64,000 bases of DNA from an uncultured Sphingomonadaceae bacterium (GTDB lineage Bacteria; Pseudomonadota; Alphaproteobacteria; Sphingomonadales; Sphingomonadaceae), in assembly GCA_947499975.1 (NCBI GenBank), contig CANMQE010000001.1, forward strand, positions 496,001 to 560,000, in the 5' to 3' direction. Shown here piece by piece: positions 27,623 through 36,006 of the stretch (its first letter is position 1; each line of letters begins with the position of its first letter). The notes under the pieces are model-generated. The model was not told the origin of the DNA. It ran no database searches and worked only from the letters and a program-made list of their open reading frames with translations. Made by a program: the position numbers and the translations under genes.

Positions 27623-27717
27623 GCAGCCTCCAAGCGGTATCGAGGAGGCAGGTGCGAGCCTATATGGGCCGCGATTCTGTTTTGCAAGGCCAGAATTGCC
27701 GCAAAGCCATCAAATTT

Positions 27718-28509
27718 TCAGGTCACGAATTGTTCGGCCACGATCCGCTCGTCCAACGCCTGGTGCGGGTCGAAAAGCAGGGTCAGTTCCTTGTCCCGCG
27801 CCACCTCCACATGCACCTCCGCCACGTCGCGCACTTCCTTCGAATCGGCCACGGCGGCAACGGGGCGCTTCGATGGTTCGTTCACGCGGAAGCTCACCCT
27901 GCTGCGATCGGGAAGGATCGCCCCGCGCCAGCGCCGTGGGCGGAAAGGACTGATGGGGGTAAGGGCCAGCATGCTGGAATCGAGCGGCAGGATCGGGCCA
28001 TTGGCGGAAAGGTTGTAAGCAGTGGAGCCAACGGGCGTGGACAGCAGCACCCCGTCACCCGCCAGTTCCGGAATGCGCACGCGCCCGTTCACCGAGATTT
28101 CCACCTTTGCTGTCTGCCGGGTTTCACGCAGCAGGCTGACTTCGTTGATGGCGCAATAGGTATGGGTTTCGCCTGTCTGCGTGGTGATGTTCATGCGCAG
28201 GGGCAACACCGACATGGGCTTTGCCGCGGCCAGCCTTTGCGGCAGGCCGGTGGCCCCGTGATAGCGGTTCATCAGGAAGCCCACCGTGCCCAGGTTCACG
28301 CCGAAAACCGGCAGAACGCGGCCCCCGTCCAGCATCTGGTGCAGGGTATCGAGCATGGTGCCATCGCCGCCCAGCGCGATAATGGCGTCGGCGTCCTCTA
28401 TGGGGACGAAATCGTATCGTTCGCGCAGCTCATCCGCGACACGCATGGCGCGGTCGCTTTGCGAGTTGGAAATTGCTAGCTTCTCGTAGGTCTTTCGATC
28501 TTCCGGCAC
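27718..28509 (-). CDS. nadK: NAD kinase
   Basis: 263 residues from the GTG at 28509, with GAGGGA about nine bases upstream; the frame is open further upstream but that part does not resemble NAD kinase. Hallmarks: 'AIIALGGDGTMLDTLH' (the GGDGT phosphate loop), 'GVNLGTVGFLMN', 'NEVSLLR' and 'GDGVLLSTPVGSTAYNLSANGPIL'. It phosphorylates NAD to NADP, the sole route to NADP in most bacteria. It is divergent from the EAL gene with 109 bp between starts. Confidence 0.95.
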   Translation of the reverse strand: MPEDRKTYEKLAISNSQSDRAMRVADELRERYDFVPIEDADAIIALGGDGTMLDTLHQMLDGGRVLPVFGVNLGTVGFLMNRYHGATGLPQRLAAAKPMSVLPLRMNITTQTGETHTYCAINEVSLLRETRQTAKVEISVNGRVRIPELAGDGVLLSTPVGSTAYNLSANGPILPLDSSMLALTPISPFRPRRWRGAILPDRSRVSFRVNEPSKRPVAAVADSKEVRDVAEVHVEVARDKELTLLFDPHQALDERIVAEQFVT

Positions 28510-28618
28510 GCAACAAGTTCCCTCGATATTGAGGCGCGACACTATGAACCGCCGTCCCGATTTGCAACGAAGCTTTCTGACCGGCTGACTTTGCGCGAAA
28601 TTTGGCGCAAGAGAACGT

Positions 28619-29422
28619 ATGCCACTTCCTCTCCAATTGCATGACAGACGTCGCAGGCCGGATCGCCGTCGCAGCGAACCGCATCCGATCAGCAGCGATC
28701 TGGCGCGCGCGCTGACGGAGGACGAGGTGGAACTGCTGTTCCAGCCGCAATACTCCGCCCAGACCAACGCAATCGTCGGGGCCGAGGCGCTGGTGCGCTG
28801 GAGCCATTCCATCCACGGACCGCTGGCAGGAGACGCCGTGGTCGCGATTGCCCAGGCAGGCGGGGCGGCGAGAAGGCTGGCACGCTATATCGCCCGCGCG
28901 GCGTTCCACGCGGCGGCCCGCTGGCCGATGGATTGCCGCCTGTCGATCAACGTCACCGCGATGGACCTGTTCGACAGGACATTTGCCGAAGACCTGCTGT
29001 CGATGCTGCATGACGCCAACATGCCCCCCGAGCGGCTGACGCTGGAAATCACGGAGCAGGCGCTGGTGGCCGATCTCGATAAATCGGCAAGGCGGCTGAG
29101 CGCACTGGCAGAGACCGGAATACGCATTGCTTTGGACGATTTTGGCGCCGGTTACTGCAACTTCCGCTATCTGAAACTGCTGCCACTCAACGCGCTGAAG
29201 CTGGACAAGGCGATGGTGGATGGCGTCACCAACGATGCGCGCGATCTGGCGGTGCTGCGCGGTATCGTGGCGATGGCGCGGGCGCTGGATCTGGACGTGA
29301 TAGCCGAAGGCGTGGAAACACAGGAGCTGCGCGATGTGATCGCGCGAGAGGGCTGCGCGATGTGGCAGGGCTTTCTGGGAGCGAAAGCCATGCCGGCAGA
29401 GGATTTCGCCGCGCTGCTGTAA
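28619..29422 (+). CDS. EAL-domain cyclic di-GMP phosphodiesterase (stand-alone)
   Basis: 267 residues, essentially one EAL domain (about 30-267) after a short arginine-rich N-terminus (residues 9-20, R-R-R-R-P-D-R-R-R-S-E). Catalytic residues look intact: E56-A-L, N111 in 'LSINVTAMDL', E143 in 'LEITEQ', D173-D174 in 'LDDFGAGY' (Ala for the more common Thr/Ser), K194 in 'LKLDK', E230 in 'AEGVET' and Q250. It would hydrolyse c-di-GMP to pGpG. There is no GGDEF, PAS or membrane segment, so it is probably cytosolic and controlled by expression or partner binding. Confidence 0.88.
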   Translation: MPLPLQLHDRRRRPDRRRSEPHPISSDLARALTEDEVELLFQPQYSAQTNAIVGAEALVRWSHSIHGPLAGDAVVAIAQAGGAARRLARYIARAAFHAAARWPMDCRLSINVTAMDLFDRTFAEDLLSMLHDANMPPERLTLEITEQALVADLDKSARRLSALAETGIRIALDDFGAGYCNFRYLKLLPLNALKLDKAMVDGVTNDARDLAVLRGIVAMARALDLDVIAEGVETQELRDVIAREGCAMWQGFLGAKAMPAEDFAALL

Positions 29423-29437
29423 CCGCCCGCCACCCCG

Positions 29438-32400
29438 TCAGGCCTTCGCCTTCTCCGCCTTCTTCACCACGCCGCTCAATCCCTTCGTCAGCTGGAACAG
29501 GCCGTTCAGGCGGCTCTGCGGATCGCCCCATGCGCGGTTGATCTGCAGCTTCATGTCCGGGCGCAGTTTCGCTGTGCCTTTCAGCCGGTCCACATAAGCG
29601 ATCAGGCCGACGGGATCGGGGAAATCGTCCTTGTGGAACGTCACCAGAGTGCCGCGCGCGCCAACCTCGATCTTGGCGATGCAGGCCTCTATCGCCTGCG
29701 CCTTGATCTCGATCAGGCGGATGAGGTTCTTGGTGGGCTGCGGCAGTTCGCCGAAACGGTCGATCATCTCGGCCGCCAGAGCTTCCACTTCGCCGCGCCC
29801 CTCCGCCTGGTTCAGGCGGCGATAGAGCGCCATGCGCACGGCCAGATCGGGCACGTAATCCTCGGGGATCATGATCGGCGCATCGACGGTGATCTGCGGG
29901 GAAAGGCCGGTGCGGTCAGTTTCCAGTCCGGCATCGCCTGCCTTCGCGGCCATGATCGCGTCTTCCAGCATGGATTGGTAGAGTTCGAAGCCTACCTCGC
30001 GGATGTGGCCGGATTGCTCGTCACCCAGCAAATTACCCGCGCCGCGAATATCGAGGTCGTGACTGGCAAGCTGGAAGCCCGCGCCAAGGCTGTCGAGATC
30101 GCCCAGCACCTTCAGCCGCTTCTGCGCCACTTCGGAAAGCGCCATGTCCTTCTCGGTGGTGAGATAGGCATAGGCGCGGATCTTGGACCGGCCCACGCGC
30201 CCGCGAAGCTGGTAAAGCTGGGCGAGGCCAAAGCGATCGGCGCGGTGAATGATGATGGTGTTGGCAGACGGCAGGTCCAGCCCGCTCTCCACGATGGTGG
30301 TGGAAAGCAGAACCTCGTACTTGCCTTCGTAGAACGCGCTCATGCGCTCCTCGATCTCGCCCGCGCTCATCTGGCCGTGCGCGGCGACTACCTTCACTTC
30401 CGGCACGGTTTCGCGCAGCCATTCTTCCAGCGCACCCATGTCGGAGATGCGCGGCACCACGATAAAGCTCTGCCCGCCGCGATGATGCTCTCTCAGCAAG
30501 GCCTCGCGCACCACCATGTCATCCCATTCCATCACGTAGGTTCGCACCGCCAGGCGGTCGACCGGCGGGGTCTTGATGGTGGAAAGCTCCCGCAGGCCGG
30601 TCATCGCCATCTGCAGGGTGCGCGGGATTGGCGTGGCCGTCAGGGTAAGGACGTGCACGTCGGCGCGAAGCTGCTTCAGCTTCTCCTTGTGGGTGACGCC
30701 GAAGCGTTGCTCCTCATCCACGATAACGAGGCCAAGATCCTTGAACTTCGTATTCTTGGACAGGATGGCGTGGGTGCCGATCACGATATCCATGTCGCCC
30801 GATGCCAGCCCGTCGCGCGTTTCCTTCATCTCCTTGGAGGAAACGAGGCGGGAAAGGCGGCCGATCTTGAGCGGGAAGCCGTTGAAGCGATCGGTGAAGT
30901 TCTGGAAATGCTGCCGGGCGAGCAGGGTGGTGGGGGCTATCATCGCCACCTGCTGGCCGTTCATCGCGGCCACGAACGCGGCGCGAAGGGCAACCTCGGT
31001 CTTGCCGAAGCCCACGTCGCCGCACACGAGGCGGTCCATCGGCCTGCCGCTTTCCAGATCGCGCAGAACGTCCGCGATGGCTTCTTCCTGATCCTCCGTC
31101 TCCTCGTACTGGAAGCGGTCGAGGAATTGGTTGAAACTCGCTTCCTCAGGCTCCAGCACGGGCGCCTTGCGCAGTGCACGGCGGGCGGCGACTTCCATCA
31201 GCTCGCCAGCGATTGCCTGAATACGTTCCTTCAGGCGGGAACGGCGCTTCTGCCATGCCTCGCCGCCCAGCCTGTCCAGCGGGGCGCCTTCCTCGGAAGA
31301 GCCATAGCGCGACAGCACGTCGAGGTTCTCGACCGGGATATACAGCTTGTCGCCGCCTGCGTATTCCAGCATCACGCAGTCGTGCTGGCTCTTGCCGACG
31401 GCAATCGGCTCCAGCCCCAGATACTTGCCAATCCCGTGATCGATGTGGACCACCAGATCACCGCGCGAGAGGGCCTGCAATTCGGCAAGGAAGGCGTCGG
31501 CATCCTTCTTCTTCTTGCGGCGGCGTACGAGGCGATCGCCAAGCAGGTCCTGCTCGGTCACCACCTCCAACTCGTCATTGCCGAAACCGGTATCGAGCGG
31601 CAGCACCATGGCCGTCGCCTTGCCCCTGGCAGCCGCGCCCAGCGCCTCCTGCCAGCTATCGGCCAGCCCGATGGACGTGCCCGCTTCCTCCATGATGGAG
31701 GCAATGCGGCTGCGCGAACCTTGCGAATAGGCGGCAAGCAGGGCCTTCTTGCCCGATTTCACCAGGTCTTGAAGGTGCCCTGCGGCGGCCTCGTAGATAT
31801 TTTTTCCGGCAGAGCGTTCCGGTGTGAAATCGCGTGCGGAGCGAAAGCCGAAGTCCACGACCTTGTCGCTCTCCGGCTCGGCGAAGATGGAGGTGCGGTG
31901 GATGGGCCCGTCGGTCAGCGCCTGGGAAAACTCGTTTTTCGTCAGATACAGCGAATCGGGCGTCAGTGGGCGATAGCTACCCTTGGATTGCCCGGAAATG
32001 TCACCGCGCTGGCGATGGTAATCGGCAATGTCCTTCAGCCGTTCCTCGGCAGCGGGCAGGCCGCCCGCATCGATCACCAGCGCATCGTCTGCGGAAAGGT
32101 GATCGAACAGCGTGGCAAGGCGATCCTCGAACAGGGGCAGCCAGTGCTCCATGCCTGCAAGACGTCGCCCGTCGCTTACCGCTTCGTACAACGGATCCTG
32201 CGTTGCATCCGCGCCGAACATCTCGCGATAGCGACTGCGGAACCGCTTGATGGAGTCCTCGTCCAGCAAGGCCTCGCTTGCGGGCAGCAGCAAGTGGCTT
32301 TCTATCGTCTCGGTCGTGCGCTGGGTGCCGGGATCGAACAGGCGCAGGCTTTCCAGCTCGTCACCGAAGAAATCCAGCCGCAGGCCAGCTTCCAGACCGC

Positions 32401-32920
32401 TGGGATAGATATCCACGATGGAGCCGCGCATGGCGAATTCGCCCGTATCCACCACCGTATCCACACGGGTATAACCCTGGCGGCGCAGCAGGCCGGCAAG
32501 ACTTTCGAAGCCGATCTGCGTGCCCACCTTGAATTCGCGCACCGCCTCTCTCACCCGGAACGGCGTGAGAACGCGCTGGAGCAGCGCATTTACGGTGGTG
32601 ACGACAAGCTGGTTCGCGCCCGACCTGTCTTGCAAGGCATGGAGCGCGGCCAGCCGGCGCGCGCTGACCGAAAGGGCGGGGCTGGCGCGATCGTATGGCA
32701 GGCAATCCCACGCGGGAAATTCGATCACCTGCAGTTCCGGCGCGAAGAATTGCGCCGCGTCCGTCACCGCGCGCATTGCCGCATCGTCGGGTGCGATGAA
32801 TACGGCGCGCTTTTTCGCGGCGCGGGCAAGGTCCGCCATCACCAATGGCTGCGCGCCCCGCACCACGGATGCGAGCGTCAGCGGGGATGTGGCTTTCAGG
32901 ATGCTTTGCAGGTCTGACAT
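29438..32920 (-). CDS. mfd: Transcription-repair coupling factor Mfd
   Basis: 1160 residues, complete. Domains in order: UvrB-homology region (about 1-330), RNA-polymerase-interaction domain around 'LVVHIDHGIGKYLGL' and 'KLYIPVENLDVLSRYG' (about 475-550), then the RecG-like translocase with 'GDVGFGKTEVALRAAF' and the DEEQ box of 'VIVDEEQRFG', the TRG motif region, and the C-terminal UvrA-masking domain. Mfd removes RNA polymerase stalled at lesions and recruits UvrA. It follows sdhE on the same strand, and its stop faces the EAL gene stop 16 bp away. Confidence 0.97.
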   Translation of the reverse strand: MSDLQSILKATSPLTLASVVRGAQPLVMADLARAAKKRAVFIAPDDAAMRAVTDAAQFFAPELQVIEFPAWDCLPYDRASPALSVSARRLAALHALQDRSGANQLVVTTVNALLQRVLTPFRVREAVREFKVGTQIGFESLAGLLRRQGYTRVDTVVDTGEFAMRGSIVDIYPSGLEAGLRLDFFGDELESLRLFDPGTQRTTETIESHLLLPASEALLDEDSIKRFRSRYREMFGADATQDPLYEAVSDGRRLAGMEHWLPLFEDRLATLFDHLSADDALVIDAGGLPAAEERLKDIADYHRQRGDISGQSKGSYRPLTPDSLYLTKNEFSQALTDGPIHRTSIFAEPESDKVVDFGFRSARDFTPERSAGKNIYEAAAGHLQDLVKSGKKALLAAYSQGSRSRIASIMEEAGTSIGLADSWQEALGAAARGKATAMVLPLDTGFGNDELEVVTEQDLLGDRLVRRRKKKKDADAFLAELQALSRGDLVVHIDHGIGKYLGLEPIAVGKSQHDCVMLEYAGGDKLYIPVENLDVLSRYGSSEEGAPLDRLGGEAWQKRRSRLKERIQAIAGELMEVAARRALRKAPVLEPEEASFNQFLDRFQYEETEDQEEAIADVLRDLESGRPMDRLVCGDVGFGKTEVALRAAFVAAMNGQQVAMIAPTTLLARQHFQNFTDRFNGFPLKIGRLSRLVSSKEMKETRDGLASGDMDIVIGTHAILSKNTKFKDLGLVIVDEEQRFGVTHKEKLKQLRADVHVLTLTATPIPRTLQMAMTGLRELSTIKTPPVDRLAVRTYVMEWDDMVVREALLREHHRGGQSFIVVPRISDMGALEEWLRETVPEVKVVAAHGQMSAGEIEERMSAFYEGKYEVLLSTTIVESGLDLPSANTIIIHRADRFGLAQLYQLRGRVGRSKIRAYAYLTTEKDMALSEVAQKRLKVLGDLDSLGAGFQLASHDLDIRGAGNLLGDEQSGHIREVGFELYQSMLEDAIMAAKAGDAGLETDRTGLSPQITVDAPIMIPEDYVPDLAVRMALYRRLNQAEGRGEVEALAAEMIDRFGELPQPTKNLIRLIEIKAQAIEACIAKIEVGARGTLVTFHKDDFPDPVGLIAYVDRLKGTAKLRPDMKLQINRAWGDPQSRLNGLFQLTKGLSGVVKKAEKAKA

Positions 32921-32943
32921 TGATTTCAGGAAGTGTTGAAGCG

Positions 32944-32963
32944 GGCGCGGGTTCCGCCGCGCC
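32944..32963 (-). other. GC hairpin between sdhE and mfd
   Basis: A perfect 7-bp stem (32944-32950 with 32957-32963) and 6-nt loop in the 49-bp gap. No T tract follows on the minus strand, so it may be a pause or mRNA-stability hairpin rather than a terminator. Confidence 0.35.
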
Positions 32964-32969
32964 TTGCCC

Positions 32970-33242
32970 TCAGATCTTCACATAGTCCAGCTTGCGCATG
33001 GCATCCATGTGCGGCCCTGCGAATTCGGGCGGCACCGGTGCGGTGCCCAGCGCCCAGGCCATCACGTCCACATCGTCATGATCCAGCAAGGCCTCGAACC
33101 AGGCAAGGCCTGCCTCGTCCCACTCCTCGTGATAGCGATCGAAATAGCCGCCGAACATGTAATCGGCTTCCCGCGTGCCGCGATGCCACGCGCGAAAACG
33201 GGCGCGGGCGATACGAGCGGGGATTTCGAGTGCTTGGGTCAT
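32970..33242 (-). CDS. sdhE: FAD assembly factor SdhE (SDHAF2/Sdh5 family)
   Basis: 90 residues. It contains the R-G-x-x-E motif region ('WHRGTREADYMFGGYFD') required to promote covalent flavinylation of succinate dehydrogenase SdhA, and the trailing W-x-x-x-L-L-D-x-D-D block of the family. The position between recG and mfd is conserved in many alphaproteobacteria. No alternative start exists before the motif. The ATG sits four bases after a strong terminator hairpin, and its only Shine-Dalgarno candidate (AGAGG) lies inside the 3' arm of that hairpin. Confidence 0.92.
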   Translation of the reverse strand: MTQALEIPARIARARFRAWHRGTREADYMFGGYFDRYHEEWDEAGLAWFEALLDHDDVDVMAWALGTAPVPPEFAGPHMDAMRKLDYVKI

Positions 33243-33275
33243 GAAAACGGGGCCTCTGCCGGGTAGAGGCCCCGT
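33243..33275 (-). terminator. Terminator of the exported-protein gene, abutting the sdhE start
   Basis: A perfect 11-bp stem (33247-33257 with 33265-33275), 7-nt loop, with TTTT on the minus strand straight after, then C and the sdhE ATG. Confidence 0.88.
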
Positions 33276-33296
33276 CTATACGCTATGCGCCCGCGA

Positions 33297-33728
33297 TCAA
33301 GGGTGGACGTGGGTGTAGAAGGTGGTCTCGTTCTCCACCAGTTCGTCATATTCGTCGCCGATGGCTTCCAGCGCCTCTTCGCCGCCGGCAATCTCGGCCA
33401 TGGCGGCCAGCATTGCCGCGCGTTCGGGATTGGCGTGCGTGTCGAAGCTGGACATGCCGCGCGGCATCTCGTCCACCAGGATCAGGTCGTAATCGGGGTT
33501 CATCATCACCCAGTGAACCTGCGTTGCGGCAAGTCCCGCACGTTCGCGCGCGGGCACCATGTAGGTGTTGCGCATTTCGTCCCAGCGTTCCTCCGCCCCG
33601 TCTGCCAGCTTGATCATCGTAACGGCGTAGGTCGTGCGGGCCTCCTCCGGCTCGTCCTGCGCGGCAACCGGAGTCGCAAACAGTGCCAGCACTGCGGTGC
33701 CAGCGGCAAGTTTTAGAGATTTAAGCAT
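33297..33728 (-). CDS. Exported protein of unknown function
   Basis: 143 residues with a clear signal peptide (MLKSLKLAAGTAVLALFATPVAAQ, cut after A-Q-D region around residue 23). The mature part is acidic and mixed alpha/beta, with 'YAVTMIKLADGAEERWDEM' at the start and 'HWVMMNPDYDLILVDEMPRGMSSFD' in the middle. That pattern is loosely like ferredoxin-fold dimeric alpha/beta-barrel (NIPSNAP/EthD) proteins, but I cannot name a family. It is divergent from recG, with its own terminator at 33247, and so is probably monocistronic. Confidence 0.7.
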   Translation of the reverse strand: MLKSLKLAAGTAVLALFATPVAAQDEPEEARTTYAVTMIKLADGAEERWDEMRNTYMVPARERAGLAATQVHWVMMNPDYDLILVDEMPRGMSSFDTHANPERAAMLAAMAEIAGGEEALEAIGDEYDELVENETTFYTHVHP

Positions 33729-33879
33729 AAAAGTCCCCCTTCAACCGGGAATGGTCCCGGGTATGAGCGACCCTCGGCAACGACCTTACCACGCGGCGGC
33801 AAAAGCGCGAAATCGCAGGCGTGAATGCTTTGTCGGCAGGTGCTTCGCATTGCGGCGCAAATTGACTAGAGCAGCCGTT

Positions 33880-35949
33880 ATGCGCCCCGAATTGCTCAAT
33901 CCCCTGTTTGCCGAGACCGAGACCCTCGACGGCATAGGCCCCAAGCTGAAAAAGCCGATGGAGAAGCTGGGTCTTACGCGGGTCCGCGACGTGCTCTACC
34001 ACCTGCCGGAACGTTTCGTGGTGCGCCGCGCCGTCGCCGATCTGGATGATGGGCAGGTGGGTGAACAGGTGGTGGTGGCGCTGGAAGTGCTGGAACATCG
34101 CGCCAGCCGTTCGCCGCGCGGGCCATACCGGGTGATGGCGAAGGATGCGAAGGGCAATATCTGCGCGCTCACCTATTTCGGCCGTGCCAGCTACACCGCG
34201 AAAAAGCAGCTTCCCGTGGGAGAGAAACGCTGGGTGGCAGGGCGGCTGGATCAGTATGACCAGATGCTGCAGATCGTGCATCCCGATCATGTTGCCGAGA
34301 AGAGCGATGGCGCGATGGGCAAGATGGTGGAGCCGGTCTATCGCCTGTCCGAAGGACTGACGCAGCCGCGTATTGCCAGCCTGGTGGAACAATCGCTGGA
34401 ACGCGCCCCGCAATTGCCCGAATGGATCGATCCCGGCACCTTCCAGCGCGAAGGCTGGCCGTCATGGCGCGATGCCATTGCGCTGGGCCACCAGGGGGAA
34501 AGCGCGCTGGCGAGAGACCGGCTGGCCTATGACGAACTGTTTGCCAACGCACTGGCACTGATGCTGGTGCGCGAGACCAATCGCAAGAGCAAGGGCCAGC
34601 CCCTGCAGGGCGACGGTCGCTTGCGGAACAAGCTGCAATTGCCGTTCCCGCTCACCGGCGCGCAATCCCGATCCAACGCGGAAATTGCAGGAGACATGGC
34701 GCAGGCATCTCCCATGCTGCGCTTGCTGCAGGGCGACGTTGGCGCGGGCAAGACGGTGGTGGCGCTGGAGGCGATGCTGGTGGCGGTGGAGGCCGGCGCG
34801 CAGGCCGCGATGCTGGCACCCACGGAGCTGCTGGCCCGCCAGCACTTTGAAACGCTGCGCACCATGGCAAGGCCCACCGGCGTGGAGATCGCACTGCTGA
34901 CAGGGCGCGACAAGGGCAAGGCGCGCGAAAGCATCCTGATGGGCCTGCTGGACGGCAGTATAGACATCGTGGTGGGGACCCATGCGATCTTCCAGGAAAG
35001 CGTCGGCTACAGGAACCTCGGCCTTGTGGTGATTGACGAGCAGCACCGTTTCGGCGTCTCGCAGCGCCTGATGCTGTCGCAAAAGGGCCGTGTCACGCCG
35101 CACACGCTGGCGATGACAGCAACGCCCATTCCGCGCACGCTGGTGCTGGCCAATCACGGCGAGATGGAAGTCAGCCGCCTGGATGAACTGCCGCCGGGAC
35201 GCCAGGCCATCGATACCCGCGTCCTGCCGGTGGACAGGCTGGACGATATTGCCGCTGCCGTTGGTCGCCATGTGGAAAGCGGCCAGCAGGCCTATTGGGT
35301 GTGCCCGATGGTGCGCGATACGGAAAGCGAGTCCGACGATCTCGCCGCTGCCGAAGCGCGGTATGCGGCCTTGAAGGAACGCTTTGGCGACGATGTGGTG
35401 CTGGTACACGGGCAGCTTGCGCCGGAACTGAAAGATGCCGCGATGGGGCAATTTGCCGCTGGCGAGGCGAAGATCCTCGTCGCGACCACGGTGATCGAGG
35501 TTGGCGTGGACGTGCCAAATGCCACGCTGATGGTGATAGAGCAGGCGGAACGCTTTGGCCTTGCCCAGCTTCACCAGCTGCGTGGCCGGGTAGGGCGGGG
35601 CAGCGAGAAGAGCACCTGCCTGCTGCTGCGCTCCGGCGAATTGAGCGAGACCGGCAAGAAGCGGCTGGAACTGATGAAAAGCAGCCAGGACGGCTTCCTG
35701 CTGGCCGAGGAGGATCTGAAACTGCGCGGCGGCGGCGAGTTGCTGGGTACGAGGCAGAGCGGGGAGGAGGGGTTCGGCATCGCCACCCTGGAACAGGTCA
35801 CGCGCCTGCTGGACATGGCCAATGCCGATGCCAAGATGCTGGTGGAGCAGCAGGGCGGCCTCGCCAATTCCTCTCGCGGGGAGGCTGCGCGCATGGTGCT
35901 TTACCTGCTGGAACGCGACTGGGGCGTGCAAACCCTGCGCGGCGGCTAG
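33880..35949 (+). CDS. recG: ATP-dependent DNA helicase RecG
   Basis: 689 residues from the ATG at 33880, the family's usual length; the open frame reaches back to 33634, but that part overlaps the promoter of the divergent gene. It has the N-terminal wedge/OB region ('LDGIGPKLKKPMEKLGL' and 'KNICALTYFG'-like block), Walker A 'QGDVGAGKTVVALEAML', the DEQH box 'VVIDEQHRFGVSQR', 'MTATPIPRTL' and 'QLRGRVGRG'. RecG regresses stalled forks and branch-migrates Holliday junctions. Confidence 0.96.
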   Translation: MRPELLNPLFAETETLDGIGPKLKKPMEKLGLTRVRDVLYHLPERFVVRRAVADLDDGQVGEQVVVALEVLEHRASRSPRGPYRVMAKDAKGNICALTYFGRASYTAKKQLPVGEKRWVAGRLDQYDQMLQIVHPDHVAEKSDGAMGKMVEPVYRLSEGLTQPRIASLVEQSLERAPQLPEWIDPGTFQREGWPSWRDAIALGHQGESALARDRLAYDELFANALALMLVRETNRKSKGQPLQGDGRLRNKLQLPFPLTGAQSRSNAEIAGDMAQASPMLRLLQGDVGAGKTVVALEAMLVAVEAGAQAAMLAPTELLARQHFETLRTMARPTGVEIALLTGRDKGKARESILMGLLDGSIDIVVGTHAIFQESVGYRNLGLVVIDEQHRFGVSQRLMLSQKGRVTPHTLAMTATPIPRTLVLANHGEMEVSRLDELPPGRQAIDTRVLPVDRLDDIAAAVGRHVESGQQAYWVCPMVRDTESESDDLAAAEARYAALKERFGDDVVLVHGQLAPELKDAAMGQFAAGEAKILVATTVIEVGVDVPNATLMVIEQAERFGLAQLHQLRGRVGRGSEKSTCLLLRSGELSETGKKRLELMKSSQDGFLLAEEDLKLRGGGELLGTRQSGEEGFGIATLEQVTRLLDMANADAKMLVEQQGGLANSSRGEAARMVLYLLERDWGVQTLRGG

Positions 35950-36006
35950 ACTTCGCGCGGCAAGTGCCTAGTCTCGCGCGAAACCATACTTTCGGAGTCC
36001 CAGCAC

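Noticed and set aside
29633..32917. A ~1090-codon open frame on the plus strand opposite mfd
   Set aside because: It is the antisense shadow of mfd, whose protein matches the family from end to end; the antisense protein has no recognisable domain. High GC third positions commonly create such frames.
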